Shown: positions 8,060 through 16,665 of the stretch, one piece after another
Layout: every line of letters begins with the position of its first letter
Position numbering within the stretch: the first letter of the stretch is position 1
NCBI GenBank assembly: GCA_029859645.1
Contig: JAOUCS010000017.1
Location: forward strand, 1-42,968
DNA length: 42,968 bases
From: Lysobacterales bacterium
GTDB lineage: Bacteria; Pseudomonadota; Gammaproteobacteria; Xanthomonadales; SZUA-36
Direction: 5' to 3'
Notes under the pieces: generated by a model
The model's database searches: none
Seen by the model: the letters and a program-made list of their open reading frames with translations, nothing else
Told to the model about the DNA's origin: nothing
Position numbers and translations under genes: made by a program

Positions 8060-9331
8060 ATGCTCTCCCAAACCCTCAATCTTCCCTGCGGTGCGGTTCT
8101 GCCAAACCGTCTTGCCAAGGCCGCCATGACGGAAGGTTTGGCCACGCCAGAAGGCGTACCCACGCCCGAGTTGGAAAGACTCTATGGCCTCTGGAGCGAT
8201 GGCGGCGCGGGTTTGCTGCTGAGTGGAAATATCCAGATTGACCGTCACCACCTGGAGCGGCCGGGTAACGTCATCATCGACGGTGAACCGGATGCACGGC
8301 TGCAATCCGCGCTGGCCAGCTGGGCTGAGGCGGCGACCCGCCAGGGCAATCATTTCTGGGCGCAGCTGAGTCATGCCGGCCGGCAGACGCCCAAGGTCGT
8401 GAATCCCCATCCCCGTGCACCATCCGCGGTAACACTGGGCCTGCCAGGCGGGCAGTTCGGGCAGCCGGTTGAACTCACGCTTACTGAAATCGAGGACATC
8501 GTGCAGCGCTTCGGGATCGCGGCCGCAGCCTGTAAACAGGCTGGGTTCACGGGCGTGGAAATCCATGCTGCACATGGCTATCTGCTGTCGGAGTTTCTCA
8601 GCCCAAGAGTCAATCAGCGGCAGGATCGCTATGGTGGCGATTTACAAAACCGCTCACGCGCCCTGCTCGAGGTAGTGGCATCCGTTCGGGCTGCCGTCGG
8701 CAAGGATTTCCCGGTGGCGGTGAAACTCAACAGCGCCGATTTCCAGAAAGGCGGCTTTCCTTTCGAGGACAGCCTGCAGGTGGTCCAATGGCTGGAAGAG
8801 GCGAGTATCGACCTGATCGAAGTCTCCGGCGGAACCTACGAACAGCCAAAGCTGGTTGGGCTTGAGGGCCTGGAAGAGGAAGAGCCGCAGGCCGTCGCAC
8901 ATTCAACCCGGATGCGGGAAGCCTATTTCATCGATTTTGCGGTCGCAATGCAGGAGAAGGTGTCCATACCGTTGATGGTGACCGGCGGTTTCCGGCGGCG
9001 AGATGTCATGGAGCATGCAATCCAGTCTGGTGGGGCTGATGTGATTGGCCTGGGGCGACCGATGTGCGTCGACACCGATGCGCCCGCCCGCTTGCTGGCA
9101 GGCGAAGCCGAGCTGAATCGCTATGAAGCCGATTTATCGTTACTGCCTGACTGCCTTGCCTTCCTGGGCACGGTTCCCCTGGTGCGGGCTATAGCGGGAT
9201 TTTCCGTTATGTACTGGTTCTATGCGCAGCTGGATTCGCTGGGCCGGACCGGACGGCCACAACCCGGGCTTTCGGTATTCGCAGCCGCGATCAGGGTGAA
9301 GCGGCTGGAGGCCGAATTGCTCAAAAAGTAG
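8060..9331 (+). CDS. Old yellow enzyme-type NADH:flavin oxidoreductase
   Basis: 423 aa TIM-barrel flavoprotein. Visible family features are PNRLAKAAMTEGLAT near the N-terminus, FWAQLSHAGRQTP (about residue 95), the ligand- and FMN-contacting EIHAAHGYLLSEFLSPRVNQR-type segment (about 167-187, NRQDxYGGxxxNR being diagnostic), and the C-terminal phosphate-binding VTGGFRRRD and GADVIGLGRPM. It would reduce activated C=C bonds or related electrophiles with NAD(P)H. It lacks the Fe-S and C-terminal domains of 2,4-dienoyl-CoA reductase. The last 70 residues add a hydrophobic patch (LVRAIAGFSVMYWFYAQL), which may be a membrane-associating tail. It converges on the amidohydrolase, 37 nt away. Confidence 0.9.
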   Translation: MLSQTLNLPCGAVLPNRLAKAAMTEGLATPEGVPTPELERLYGLWSDGGAGLLLSGNIQIDRHHLERPGNVIIDGEPDARLQSALASWAEAATRQGNHFWAQLSHAGRQTPKVVNPHPRAPSAVTLGLPGGQFGQPVELTLTEIEDIVQRFGIAAAACKQAGFTGVEIHAAHGYLLSEFLSPRVNQRQDRYGGDLQNRSRALLEVVASVRAAVGKDFPVAVKLNSADFQKGGFPFEDSLQVVQWLEEASIDLIEVSGGTYEQPKLVGLEGLEEEEPQAVAHSTRMREAYFIDFAVAMQEKVSIPLMVTGGFRRRDVMEHAIQSGGADVIGLGRPMCVDTDAPARLLAGEAELNRYEADLSLLPDCLAFLGTVPLVRAIAGFSVMYWFYAQLDSLGRTGRPQPGLSVFAAAIRVKRLEAELLKK

Positions 9332-9368
9332 TATCGATCTACAAGCGCTCTTCCAGCGTAACCCGGGT

Positions 9369-10838
9369 TCAGTCGCTAATGGACCGGACCTGGTCTTTTC
9401 TCATCGGTTTTATGTGAAGTTCCCAGTCGGCATGATCAGCGGGTCCCGCCGGGCCAATCTTGCCCTCGGCTGATCTGAGCAAGGATTCAGGGTCGTAAAT
9501 CACGCCCGCCTTGATCACGAGCCGAACGTTGCGTGCAGCCCTGATGTCATCGAGTGGGTCGCCCCTGGCTATGAACAGGTCTGCGAGTTTGCCTGTCTGG
9601 ATGGAACCGAGCCTGTCGGCCACCCCCAGTGCACGAGCGCCGTTGATGGTCGCGGCCTTCAGAACGGCCGCGTTGGGCAGGCCCGCGTATACCATCGCCA
9701 GCAATTCACGATGAAAAGCAAAACCCGGCAATAGCATCGTGTAAACGGGTTCATCGGTTCCGACGATAATCAGGTTCTCGCCACCCGCTTCGTAGAGCCT
9801 TCGCAATTCCAGCATGCGCTGATTGAACTCGGCTTCATCCGATTCGGGTGGCGGCGGGCCCCGTTTTTCGAGCAATTCCTGCGCGTAGGGGGTGAAGTAC
9901 TTGGCCTCATCGGCCCACATCATTTCTGATCCGAGCTTGTTCCGCAGATTGATGCCACCGTACATCTGCAGGTTGGCATCGTAGTACACCTGGTGCTCGA
10001 GCATCAGCCTGATCATCTGCTCCATTTCGGCACTGCGCGGGCCGCCACTGCCCAGCGTGATCTGGTGTTCGACGCGATCAATGCCCATCAGAATGGCATC
10101 TTGCAGGTTTACATCGTATTCGACGTTATAGTTAGCCAGGTGCCCTGTGGTGGTCATGCCATTTCGGTGCGCCTGCTCGATCAGGATTTTCATTTCTGCG
10201 GGAGTCGCCTGCTTGATCTTGATACTGATGACACCTTGCGCCGCCCAGTAGTCCACCTCCGCGCGAATTTCTTCCTCGCTGATGTCGTTTGGCCAGGCGA
10301 TGCAATCGTCTGCGGCGGTCTTGACGCTGTATTCACACCTGAATCCGCCGAAATACGGGCCTGACGCGAACAGCCTGGGGCCGATCGCCTCACCGGCGTC
10401 TACCCGGTCGCGCCGCTCAAGGACGCGTTGAGGGAAAAACTCACCGGCTGACCACGTCGAGGTAACGCCGTTGGCAAGGAAGATGACCCCGTTCCAGGCG
10501 ACTTCCTCCGCGCGGCCCTTGTCGACCAGGTCGAAATTGTAGTGGGCGTGCAGATCAATCATGCCGGGCAGGATGGTTTCTGACTCGGAAAGTTCGATCA
10601 CCTTCGATGCCTTGAGGTCACGGTCCCCCAGGTCGGCGTCAATCTCGGCAAAGACACCGTCACGAATCACGATCCCCGTATTGCGCCGCCGGGTGTCGCT
10701 GACGCCATCGAAAAGCCAGCCGCCACGAATGACGGTTGTACCTGAAACCGGCTCAGACCATTGTGAGTAGACAGGAGAAGCTGCCAACAGCAGGCAAAGC
10801 GTTAATGAACTGGCTATTCTTTGCATAAAAGTTTGCAT
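9369..10838 (-). CDS. Exported amidohydrolase (imidazolonepropionase/prolidase-like)
   Basis: About 489 aa from ATG 10838; an upstream in-frame TTG at 10862 would only add residues before the signal peptide (MQTFMQRIASSLTLCLLLAASPVYSQ). Metal-binding amidohydrolase features in order are HAH at about residues 97-99 (MIDLHAHYNF), a candidate bridging Lys in VISIKIKQATP, His in TTGHLANYN, His in DRVEHQITL, and Asp in IVGTDEPVY near the C-terminus. This is the binuclear-metal hydrolase layout used on peptides, lactams and related amides. The signal peptide places it in the periplasm. The substrate is unknown. The alpha/beta hydrolase gene lies just upstream on the same strand (about 60 nt gap), so the two may be co-transcribed. 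Confidence 0.88.
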   Translation of the reverse strand: MQTFMQRIASSLTLCLLLAASPVYSQWSEPVSGTTVIRGGWLFDGVSDTRRRNTGIVIRDGVFAEIDADLGDRDLKASKVIELSESETILPGMIDLHAHYNFDLVDKGRAEEVAWNGVIFLANGVTSTWSAGEFFPQRVLERRDRVDAGEAIGPRLFASGPYFGGFRCEYSVKTAADDCIAWPNDISEEEIRAEVDYWAAQGVISIKIKQATPAEMKILIEQAHRNGMTTTGHLANYNVEYDVNLQDAILMGIDRVEHQITLGSGGPRSAEMEQMIRLMLEHQVYYDANLQMYGGINLRNKLGSEMMWADEAKYFTPYAQELLEKRGPPPPESDEAEFNQRMLELRRLYEAGGENLIIVGTDEPVYTMLLPGFAFHRELLAMVYAGLPNAAVLKAATINGARALGVADRLGSIQTGKLADLFIARGDPLDDIRAARNVRLVIKAGVIYDPESLLRSAEGKIGPAGPADHADWELHIKPMRKDQVRSISD

Positions 10839-10898
10839 GACAGGCCCTGAATAGTGCGGCAATCGCGCGTATTGCCCTTGAGGTTTTGGGTGCTGTGA

Positions 10899-11744
10899 TT
10901 AATGTTTTTTCTCCAACACTCGCGAGAAAAACTCGTCCAGTGCCGGCACATAGGTTTCCCGGCTGATCCAGAATCCCGCATTGTGATCGCCCTGCATCTC
11001 GAGGAATGATTTGGGCTCGAGTGCGGACTCGAAAATGGTCCGGCCCATCCCGAACGGAATGATTTCATCGTGCCGGCTGTGCGCCACCAGCACCGGCACC
11101 TCAATCCGGGTGACGTATTCCCTGACGGGGTAGCGAATTCGCGTGATCAACCGCACAGGTAAAACCGGATAGAGCTGCTTGCCCATGTCCAGCCCCGAAC
11201 TGAAGCAGGACTCGATAATGACTCCTGCCGGTTTCACGTCCGGCTGACTGGCCAGCCAGCCGCCAACGGCGCCACCCAGAGAGCGGCCGAAAATTACGAT
11301 ATCGCTCGGCGACACGCCCCGTTCCTTCACCAGGTAATCCCAACTTGCCCGGGCGTCCAGATAAGTGCCTTCCTCCCCCGGCTTGCCGCTGCTTTGGCCG
11401 TAGCCGCGGTAGTCCACGATCAGTACACCCAGTCCCAGGCGGTTGAAAATCAACACACTCTCCATGCGGTGAGAGATGTTGCCCGCATTGCCGTGGAAGA
11501 ACAGCAGCGTGCCGCGGGCGCGGTCGTTATCGGTGGGGATGAACCAGCCATGCAGACGTTCGCCGTCGTCGGTATCGATCCAGGCATCTTGGTAGTCGAA
11601 TCCGAGTGATTCTGGTGTCGTTTCGAGTTCACGACCCGGCATGTGCGGAAGAAACACCAGGCGATTCTGCAACAGGTACAGCATCAGGCTGAAACCGGTG
11701 TACAGCAGGAAACCGAAAGCGATGAAAACGAGCAGGGTGCGCAT
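10899..11744 (-). CDS. Membrane-anchored alpha/beta hydrolase (BEM46/ABHD13-like)
   Basis: 281 aa. An N-terminal hydrophobic helix (about residues 3-25) anchors the protein. The oxyanion segment FFHGNAGNI follows at about 83-90, DYRGYGQSSGKPGEEG at 111-126, nucleophile Ser155 in GRSLGG, catalytic Asp in AHSRHDEIIPF and His in MQGDHNAGFW. This set matches the BEM46/ABHD13 group of serine hydrolases, whose substrates are mostly unknown (esters or thioesters of lipids are likely). ATG 11744 directly precedes the hydrophobic helix. It is probably the first gene of a pair with the downstream exported amidohydrolase. Confidence 0.9.
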   Translation of the reverse strand: MRTLLVFIAFGFLLYTGFSLMLYLLQNRLVFLPHMPGRELETTPESLGFDYQDAWIDTDDGERLHGWFIPTDNDRARGTLLFFHGNAGNISHRMESVLIFNRLGLGVLIVDYRGYGQSSGKPGEEGTYLDARASWDYLVKERGVSPSDIVIFGRSLGGAVGGWLASQPDVKPAGVIIESCFSSGLDMGKQLYPVLPVRLITRIRYPVREYVTRIEVPVLVAHSRHDEIIPFGMGRTIFESALEPKSFLEMQGDHNAGFWISRETYVPALDEFFSRVLEKKH

Positions 11745-11967
11745 GATTTAATGATGAAATCACTTTTGCGGCACAAATTCCAATCAAATGCTATGATACA
11801 CAAAGATATTGCATATCAAGCACATATGGAGCAGGTGCCCGAAACACGACAGGGATCAAACGGAAGTGTATGTTTTTATTGCTTTAGTTCAACTTTGAAC
11901 AAAGGCGAGGAGAGCGGACTGGAGCGGGAGAACAGGAAGTATCCCGGGAGTTCAGGAGGCCTTCAAA

Positions 11968-12246
11968 ATGAAGATGTTGATCTTTCTGATCGTTCTGGCA
12001 GCGGTAGCTACCGTGGTGCTGTGGCGAGTACGCAAAGCCGATGCTGAAAGGGATCTTGCCCACCGCAAGGCAATGAAGCAAAAGAAGCAGCAACGTAAAG
12101 AAACCATCACTCCCGAAGATCACGTGAAATGGCCCGTGATCATTCACCCTGCGGGTAAGGGCGCCGTCGAGGAAGAAGAAATTCCGGAACCGGCGATGAC
12201 CGCAATCAAGTTTGACCCGGTAGACCACCCCAGCGTACAGCCCTGA
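11968..12246 (+). CDS. 92-aa single-pass membrane protein, unknown function
   Basis: ATG 11968 with a perfect AGGAGG at 11954-11959 and an 8-nt spacer. One N-terminal helix (MKMLIFLIVLAAVATVVLW) is followed by a strongly charged cytoplasmic tail rich in Lys/Gln/Arg (KKQQRKE) and then acidic and proline-containing segments (VEEEEIPEPAM). No family is recognised. It lies between the divergent hydrolase and the convergent phosphatase operon. Charge pattern and ribosome site both support a real gene. Confidence 0.7.
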   Translation: MKMLIFLIVLAAVATVVLWRVRKADAERDLAHRKAMKQKKQQRKETITPEDHVKWPVIIHPAGKGAVEEEEIPEPAMTAIKFDPVDHPSVQP

Positions 12247-12264
12247 TTACCTGGTGTAACGCGC

Positions 12265-12291
12265 CGTTGAGCGGAACTGATCCGCTCAGCG
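12265..12291. terminator. Hairpin between convergent genes, possible bidirectional terminator
   Basis: TGAGCGGA-ACTGA-TCCGCTCA (12268-12288), 8 perfect pairs extendable by three, sits just after the 92-aa membrane protein and overlaps the stop codon of the phosphatase gene coming the other way. There is no strong T tract on either side, so efficiency as an intrinsic terminator is doubtful. Confidence 0.4.
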
Positions 12292-12819
12292 CGCTTGCGA
12301 CTTGATTTCCTCGATGTAGTCCACCCACTTTTCGCTTTCTTCGCTGGGCGTCCAGACTGCGTACAAGTCTTTAGCCGCTTCATCCTCATCGACTTTCTCA
12401 ATCACAACACGATACAGGTAAGTCATTGCGGACGCGCGGTAGTTGGCCGCGCACTGCACCAGCACGTGATCATCCCGGTGCGCCTCCATGGCCTGGGTAA
12501 ATGTCTTGAAGTCCTGCGCTTCCGGATCATCCCATTCGACCGGTACATTGATCCATTCAATGCCCTGCCCGGCGAGCTTCTTTTGCTGGCCTTTCGGGGG
12601 ATTGTCTCGCAGGTCGATGACGACGGTGACGCCCTCCGACTTGATGTCGTCAAGTCCATCGTCGACGAAGTGGCCACCGGTCACCAGGCGGTCGTCTATC
12701 CGATGGTAATTCATCACCGAACCCGAGTGCGGGTCGTGGTGGTGTGCTGCCGGCACTCCACTGGTTGCAGTAATCAGGGCGGACGCCACTGCGGCGAGTA
12801 CAAATGTTCTGTTTTTCAT
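12286..12819 (-). CDS. Exported Cys-based phosphatase-like protein (DSP/DUF442-type)
   Basis: 177 aa from ATG 12819; an in-frame TTG at 12828 is less likely because ATG 12819 sits two bases after the HIT stop. A signal peptide (MKNRTFVLAAVASALITATSG) is followed by a His-rich HHHDPH segment. The phosphatase fold shows VTGGHFVDDGLDDIKSEGVTVVIDLRDNPP and the P-loop VQCAANYRAS with Cys123 and Arg128. Spacing is C-x4-R, as in the beta-lactamase-hydrolase-like (DUF442) branch, rather than C-x5-R of classical tyrosine phosphatases. It would act in the periplasm; the substrate is unknown. It is the last gene of an operon with the HIT protein and exported SDR (14248 to 12286). Confidence 0.82.
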   Translation of the reverse strand: MKNRTFVLAAVASALITATSGVPAAHHHDPHSGSVMNYHRIDDRLVTGGHFVDDGLDDIKSEGVTVVIDLRDNPPKGQQKKLAGQGIEWINVPVEWDDPEAQDFKTFTQAMEAHRDDHVLVQCAANYRASAMTYLYRVVIEKVDEDEAAKDLYAVWTPSEESEKWVDYIEEIKSQAR

Positions 12820-12820
12820 A

Positions 12821-13270
12821 TCAGACAATTCCCGGTTTCAGTTTTTCCTGGATGTGGTGAAGCAACTCCGGGTCATCGGCATGTTGAGCATCTGCGATCA
12901 TCGGCAACGCCGGCCAGCCATTGTCGACCCATTCGCGCCCGGCGAACGTACGGATACCTTCATAACGGGGTATCACGTGGTAGTGAACATGATGATCTAC
13001 CATCATCAGCATCAGGTAATTCATGATCTGGTGGTTGAAAGCCGTTTTGATGGTTCCTTCGATGGCCCTGACCAATTCGGCCAGGTCTTTTAATTCTTGC
13101 TCGGTAACCTCGGAAAATTTCCCGGCATGGCGATTAAGCGACAGGACGCCAGCCCCCAGCGTGGGCTGGCCTGGCCGCACAGACCAGGTCCAGCAGTGGT
13201 TTTCCAGTACTTTCAGCTCCTCCACGCGGAACTTGTCCCTGAATTCGTCCAGTGTCCTCGTTTCTGTCAT
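12821..13270 (-). CDS. HIT-family hydrolase/transferase
   Basis: 149 aa. The histidine-triad signature is DHHVHYHVIPR, with His94, His96 and His98 forming HxHxHxx near residue 98. The nucleotide-binding N-terminal half contains LGAGVLSLNRHAGKFSEVTEQE. HIT proteins cleave or transfer nucleoside monophosphates from dinucleoside polyphosphates, adenosine 5'-phosphoramidates or adenylylated conjugates. No signal peptide is visible, so this one is cytoplasmic, unlike both operon partners. It starts 12 nt after the SDR stop, and its TGA is two bases before the phosphatase ATG, so the three genes are almost certainly one transcript. Confidence 0.92.
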   Translation of the reverse strand: MTETRTLDEFRDKFRVEELKVLENHCWTWSVRPGQPTLGAGVLSLNRHAGKFSEVTEQELKDLAELVRAIEGTIKTAFNHQIMNYLMLMMVDHHVHYHVIPRYEGIRTFAGREWVDNGWPALPMIADAQHADDPELLHHIQEKLKPGIV

Positions 13271-13282
13271 CGTTGTTTCTCC

Positions 13283-14248
13283 TCAGGGGTTGGCAGCCAT
13301 GGCAGTATCCAGCATCTCGATCAACTGCTCGCGGGTGTAACTGTATTTCTGCCGCTGGTTAAGCTGGACCATTTCTTCCATGGCTTTGGCAACCGTAATC
13401 TGGGCCTGGCGCTCGTTGGGTACAACCATGTAGCGGCGCTTCGGGTTGTCATCGAACAGCGCATGGAGCGCGGCTTCGGCAACTTCCACCGGGTCACCGC
13501 CGCTAGGCTCGTCACTGTTAACCCAACCCATCATCCGCTCGAGATCTTCCTTGTACAGTGAACCCTCTGGAGTCGTGCCGCGCGCCTTCATCCGGCGGGC
13601 GATGTTCTTGCCGATGTCTGACTGGTAGTTACCCGGCTCGATGACGCTCACTTTCACTTCGAATCGCTCCATCTCGACAGCCAGTGAGTCAGTGAAGGCC
13701 TCCATTGCATGCTTGCTCATGCTGTAAGGCCCGAACAGTGTGCCGGAGAGAATTCCGGAGATGGAGCCGGTGGTGGTAATGCGTCCCCTGGACTCGATAA
13801 TCAGTGGCGCAAATGCCTTGGTAACCCGGTAGGGGCCGTAAATATTGACATCCATCTGGAAATTGAAATCTTCTTCATCCACTTCCACCAGCGGTGCGAT
13901 CACCGCGACCCCCGCGTTATTGACCAGTCCGTACAGTCCGCGGCCAGCTTCCGAGATGGTCTTGACCGCTGCATCTATGTCTTCCTGCTTCGTTACATCC
14001 AGCCTTACTGCCTGGATGTTTTCAATGGCGTTCAGCTCCGCAATGTCTTTGTCCTTGCGGGCGCCGGCATAGACAAAATGCCCTTTGGAAGCCAGCAACT
14101 CGGCCATAGCACGGCCCAGGCCGGTGCTGGCTCCGGTGATTAATATAGCCTTCTGCGCCTGTGGGGCGGCGCCGGACTGGACCTCAGCATCGGCGGCGCC
14201 GATGGAACAAAAAACAAGGATTAAGGTGATCAGTATAGAGTGTCGCAT
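13283..14248 (-). CDS. SDR-family oxidoreductase with signal peptide
   Basis: 321 aa. The cofactor motif TGASTGLG is at 38-45, NNAG at 110-113, and catalytic Ser162 (TTTGSISG), Tyr175 and Lys179 (YSMSK) are all present, so activity is expected. The protein has about 50 extra C-terminal residues (ARRMKARGTTPEGSLYKED and on) compared with minimal SDRs. The N-terminus, MRHSILITLILVFCSIGAADAEV, is a textbook signal peptide, which is odd for a pyridine-nucleotide enzyme. It is the first gene of the SDR-HIT-phosphatase operon. It could be secreted, or anchored with the domain in the cytoplasm; the AxA cleavage-like site favours export. Confidence 0.9.
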   Translation of the reverse strand: MRHSILITLILVFCSIGAADAEVQSGAAPQAQKAILITGASTGLGRAMAELLASKGHFVYAGARKDKDIAELNAIENIQAVRLDVTKQEDIDAAVKTISEAGRGLYGLVNNAGVAVIAPLVEVDEEDFNFQMDVNIYGPYRVTKAFAPLIIESRGRITTTGSISGILSGTLFGPYSMSKHAMEAFTDSLAVEMERFEVKVSVIEPGNYQSDIGKNIARRMKARGTTPEGSLYKEDLERMMGWVNSDEPSGGDPVEVAEAALHALFDDNPKRRYMVVPNERQAQITVAKAMEEMVQLNQRQKYSYTREQLIEMLDTAMAANP

Positions 14249-14526
14249 TTAATGCCGTTCTCCGGTTGCAGAAAATTCAGATCGCCAAGCATACCAGTCC
14301 TGTGTGAATTCCATCACACTTTGCTGGAGCCTGCATTTGCCCCGTACCCGCCCAGCAGCAAGATTGGGCTTCTCAACCTGTTTCCTGTTCTTTAATGTAT
14401 TTTCAACATCAATATCAGTTGCTTGCCATCAATTCCTGTTATTATGCATCTGTGCTATTTAATTTAACGCTGGGTTGGGGAACAAAAAAAGGGAGTAGGC
14501 CTTTCTGATTTGAAAGGGGATTTGTG

Positions 14527-15429
14527 ATGAGAGAAGTGGTCAAATTTCCGGTTTTGCCGGCAATCTCCGGAATCGACTTTTCCGGTCCGGCGGACGTTTG
14601 CAGCCTGGTCAGGGAAAGGTTCAGGTCCATGTTCGGTGTCCAGGAAGATGCATTCATTGGTGCCTACATGCAAGCCACCGAGGACTTCTTCGAAGGCCGC
14701 TTCCCGGAATACCAGCCCATGGATACGGCATACCACGACATCAGCCATACGTTGCAGGCGACGCTTTGCCTTTCTGAGCTCCTGAGCAATCGGCATTATG
14801 AACAAACAGAGCCGCAAATAGGCGTTCATGATTTTAAACGCACACTGCTGGCCATCCTCTTTCATGACATCGGCTATCTTAAAACGCGTGACGACACCGA
14901 GGGCACCGGCGCGAAGTACACCAATGTTCACGAGAAGCGATCCAGCAAAGTGGCGCGTGAGTATTTGCAGGGGCGTGGTTGGCCGGAAGACGACATTGTG
15001 TTCGTTCAGAACCTGATCAGTGCCACCGGGCCGCTCGCCGATCTCACGGAAATTTCGTTCCGCGGGGAAATTGAGCGTGCTATGGGTCAGGCGGTCTGCT
15101 CCGCTGATTACGTCGGGCAGATGAGCGATCCTTCGTATCCGGACAAGCTCGCCGTTCTTTTCGAGGAATTCGAAGAATGCTTCCGTTACCAGGGGCTGCC
15201 GCGCAGCGAGTGGCCGTTCCCCAGTTACGAGGCCCTGTTGCGAGGCACGCCGGATTTCTGGTCACGGTTCGTTCACTACAAGATGAACGTTGAGTGCGCC
15301 AGGGCCTGGGAATACCTGGAGCATCCTGTGATTGGCGAAAACCCTTACCTGGAATCCATCGAGCACAACATGGCCATCATCAGGGGTCGCATCAGTCAAT
15401 TGGACTCCCAATCATCACATACCGGGTAA
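14527..15429 (+). CDS. HD-domain metal-dependent phosphohydrolase
   Basis: 300 aa from ATG 14527; the GTG just before it is in frame, and AAGGGG at 14514-14519 favours the ATG. HD-type metal ligands are visible: YHDISHTLQATL (H70, D71, H74), FHDIGYLKT (H113, D114), then a distal VHEKRSS and an Asp in CSADYVGQMSD. The fold resembles HD/PDEase domains that hydrolyse nucleotides or cyclic nucleotides, but the specific substrate cannot be told. No signal or membrane segment is present, so it is cytoplasmic. Upstream is a 275-bp intergenic region shared with the divergent SDR operon; it is T-rich just before the gene and has no convincing promoter match. Confidence 0.87.
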   Translation: MREVVKFPVLPAISGIDFSGPADVCSLVRERFRSMFGVQEDAFIGAYMQATEDFFEGRFPEYQPMDTAYHDISHTLQATLCLSELLSNRHYEQTEPQIGVHDFKRTLLAILFHDIGYLKTRDDTEGTGAKYTNVHEKRSSKVAREYLQGRGWPEDDIVFVQNLISATGPLADLTEISFRGEIERAMGQAVCSADYVGQMSDPSYPDKLAVLFEEFEECFRYQGLPRSEWPFPSYEALLRGTPDFWSRFVHYKMNVECARAWEYLEHPVIGENPYLESIEHNMAIIRGRISQLDSQSSHTG

Positions 15430-15498
15430 ATATTCAAGGTCCAGGCAAACTTTCAGCCCATGTGCAGCAGCAGACCATGTCGTTCTCGTCACTGCTTT

Positions 15499-16542
15499 TC
15501 AACGACGTTTAACCGGTGACCAGGCAACGCCGTCCGGGCTGGACTGAACTTCCACCCGGGCGATCGTTTCGCCGGTCTCCAGGTTGAGCACCAGTAGCGA
15601 GTCGTCGTTGCGTACCGTGACGAAGGCGTGGACGTTGTCAGGGTGCGGGAACACGCCGGCGGTGGATGGCTGGTCCACCCGCGTCAGGCCCAGCGGAATG
15701 TGCTTAATGATGCTCTGGGCGGCCACATCACCCACCATGAGAGTGCCGCTGCGGGCGTGCGGCACCAACACATATTTGCCATTCGGGGTGAATTCAACCC
15801 GGTAAGGGAAGCCCGGGGATGGCAGCGTCTTGACGACCTGCAGGCTGTCCGTGTCGATGATTGAGACGGTATCCTCGGCCCGGTTCCCTGCCCATAGCCA
15901 GCGGTCGTCGGGCGATACACCGACCCCTTCACATTCATCGCCAGTGTCGATATCGGTGACCTTGTTTCCACTGGGGAAATCGAACACGCTGATGCTGCCG
16001 CTACCGCCCATATTGGATGAATACAGGCGCTTCTGATCATTAGACAGGGACAGCATGTGCGACCCTTGTTTTCCGGTCTCGAAAACACGCTCTATCTCAC
16101 CGCTATCCACATTGACCAGTAGTAGCGCCTGGTTGGCCTCAGTGGTGCAAACCACCTGGCTCTCGTTCACCCACTGAATGTCGTGGGGCATGCTGAAGTC
16201 ACCGAGGTCGATGGTTTTGAGAACCTCGCCACCGGGCAATGCAATCAGGCTGAGTGTTTTTTGCGGTCCACCGCCGCGCTGGTTGTAGTTGGTGACGATG
16301 ACCCGCTTGCCGTTTGGCGAAACAGCGGCTTCGTGCGGTCCGCCTACTACCGGAACATGTTTGTAGGCTTCCATGGTCGCCAGATCGACCAGGGTGACCG
16401 TATCGGAAGCCTGGTTCACGACAACCACGGTTCCCGTCAGTCGCACGGTTTCGTTGTCTGCAGAGGCTATACCTGGCTTGAGGGCAAAGAGAAACAGCAA
16501 GGCAAGAAACGCCGGGTGGTTGGTGAGGCAAAATTTCATCAT
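15499..16542 (-). CDS. Secreted YVTN-family seven-bladed beta-propeller
   Basis: About 347 aa from ATG 16542, with GGAG 5 nt upstream and a signal peptide (MMKFCLTNHPAFLALLFLF to ASADN). Blades are visible as repeated units: VVVVNQASDTVTLVDLATM, AAVSPNGKRVIVTNYNQ, ALLLVNVDSGEIERVFETG, GVSPDDRWLWAGNRAEDTVSIIDTD, FTPNGKYVLVPHARSGTLMVGD and VRNDDSLLVLNLETGETIARVEV. This is the YVTN/NHL-like periplasmic propeller group. These usually bind ligands or redox partners, and no catalytic site is evident. It lies downstream of the GH16 gene on the same strand, separated by a hairpin. Confidence 0.88.
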   Translation of the reverse strand: MMKFCLTNHPAFLALLFLFALKPGIASADNETVRLTGTVVVVNQASDTVTLVDLATMEAYKHVPVVGGPHEAAVSPNGKRVIVTNYNQRGGGPQKTLSLIALPGGEVLKTIDLGDFSMPHDIQWVNESQVVCTTEANQALLLVNVDSGEIERVFETGKQGSHMLSLSNDQKRLYSSNMGGSGSISVFDFPSGNKVTDIDTGDECEGVGVSPDDRWLWAGNRAEDTVSIIDTDSLQVVKTLPSPGFPYRVEFTPNGKYVLVPHARSGTLMVGDVAAQSIIKHIPLGLTRVDQPSTAGVFPHPDNVHAFVTVRNDDSLLVLNLETGETIARVEVQSSPDGVAWSPVKRR

Positions 16543-16610
16543 GAGATCTCCGCAATACCCGGACAGCATAATAGCATCAGCGCTCACGAGGTCCGGGCTG
16601 CAGATGAAAT

Positions 16611-16631
16611 CACGGGGCAATTTGCCCCGTG
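16611..16631 (-). terminator. GC-rich hairpin after the GH16 gene
   Basis: CACGGGGCAA and TTGCCCCGTG form a perfect inverted repeat with one base between them, effectively 8 GC-rich pairs with a 5-nt AATTT loop. On the minus strand it lies about 35 nt after the GH16 stop and is followed by ATTTCAT, a weak U-tract. It is probably an intrinsic terminator or attenuator before the propeller gene. Confidence 0.5.
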
Positions 16632-16665
16632 TTCCGGTTTTGTTACTTTACTCTCGGTGCTCGAA

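Noticed and set aside
7961-8575. 204-aa minus-strand reading frame
   Set aside because: Antisense to the start of the flavin oxidoreductase, which has solid family motifs.
12295-13026. 243-aa plus-strand reading frame
   Set aside because: It lies opposite the phosphatase and HIT genes, which have clear signal and motif evidence. Its product shows only antisense-like composition and no domain.
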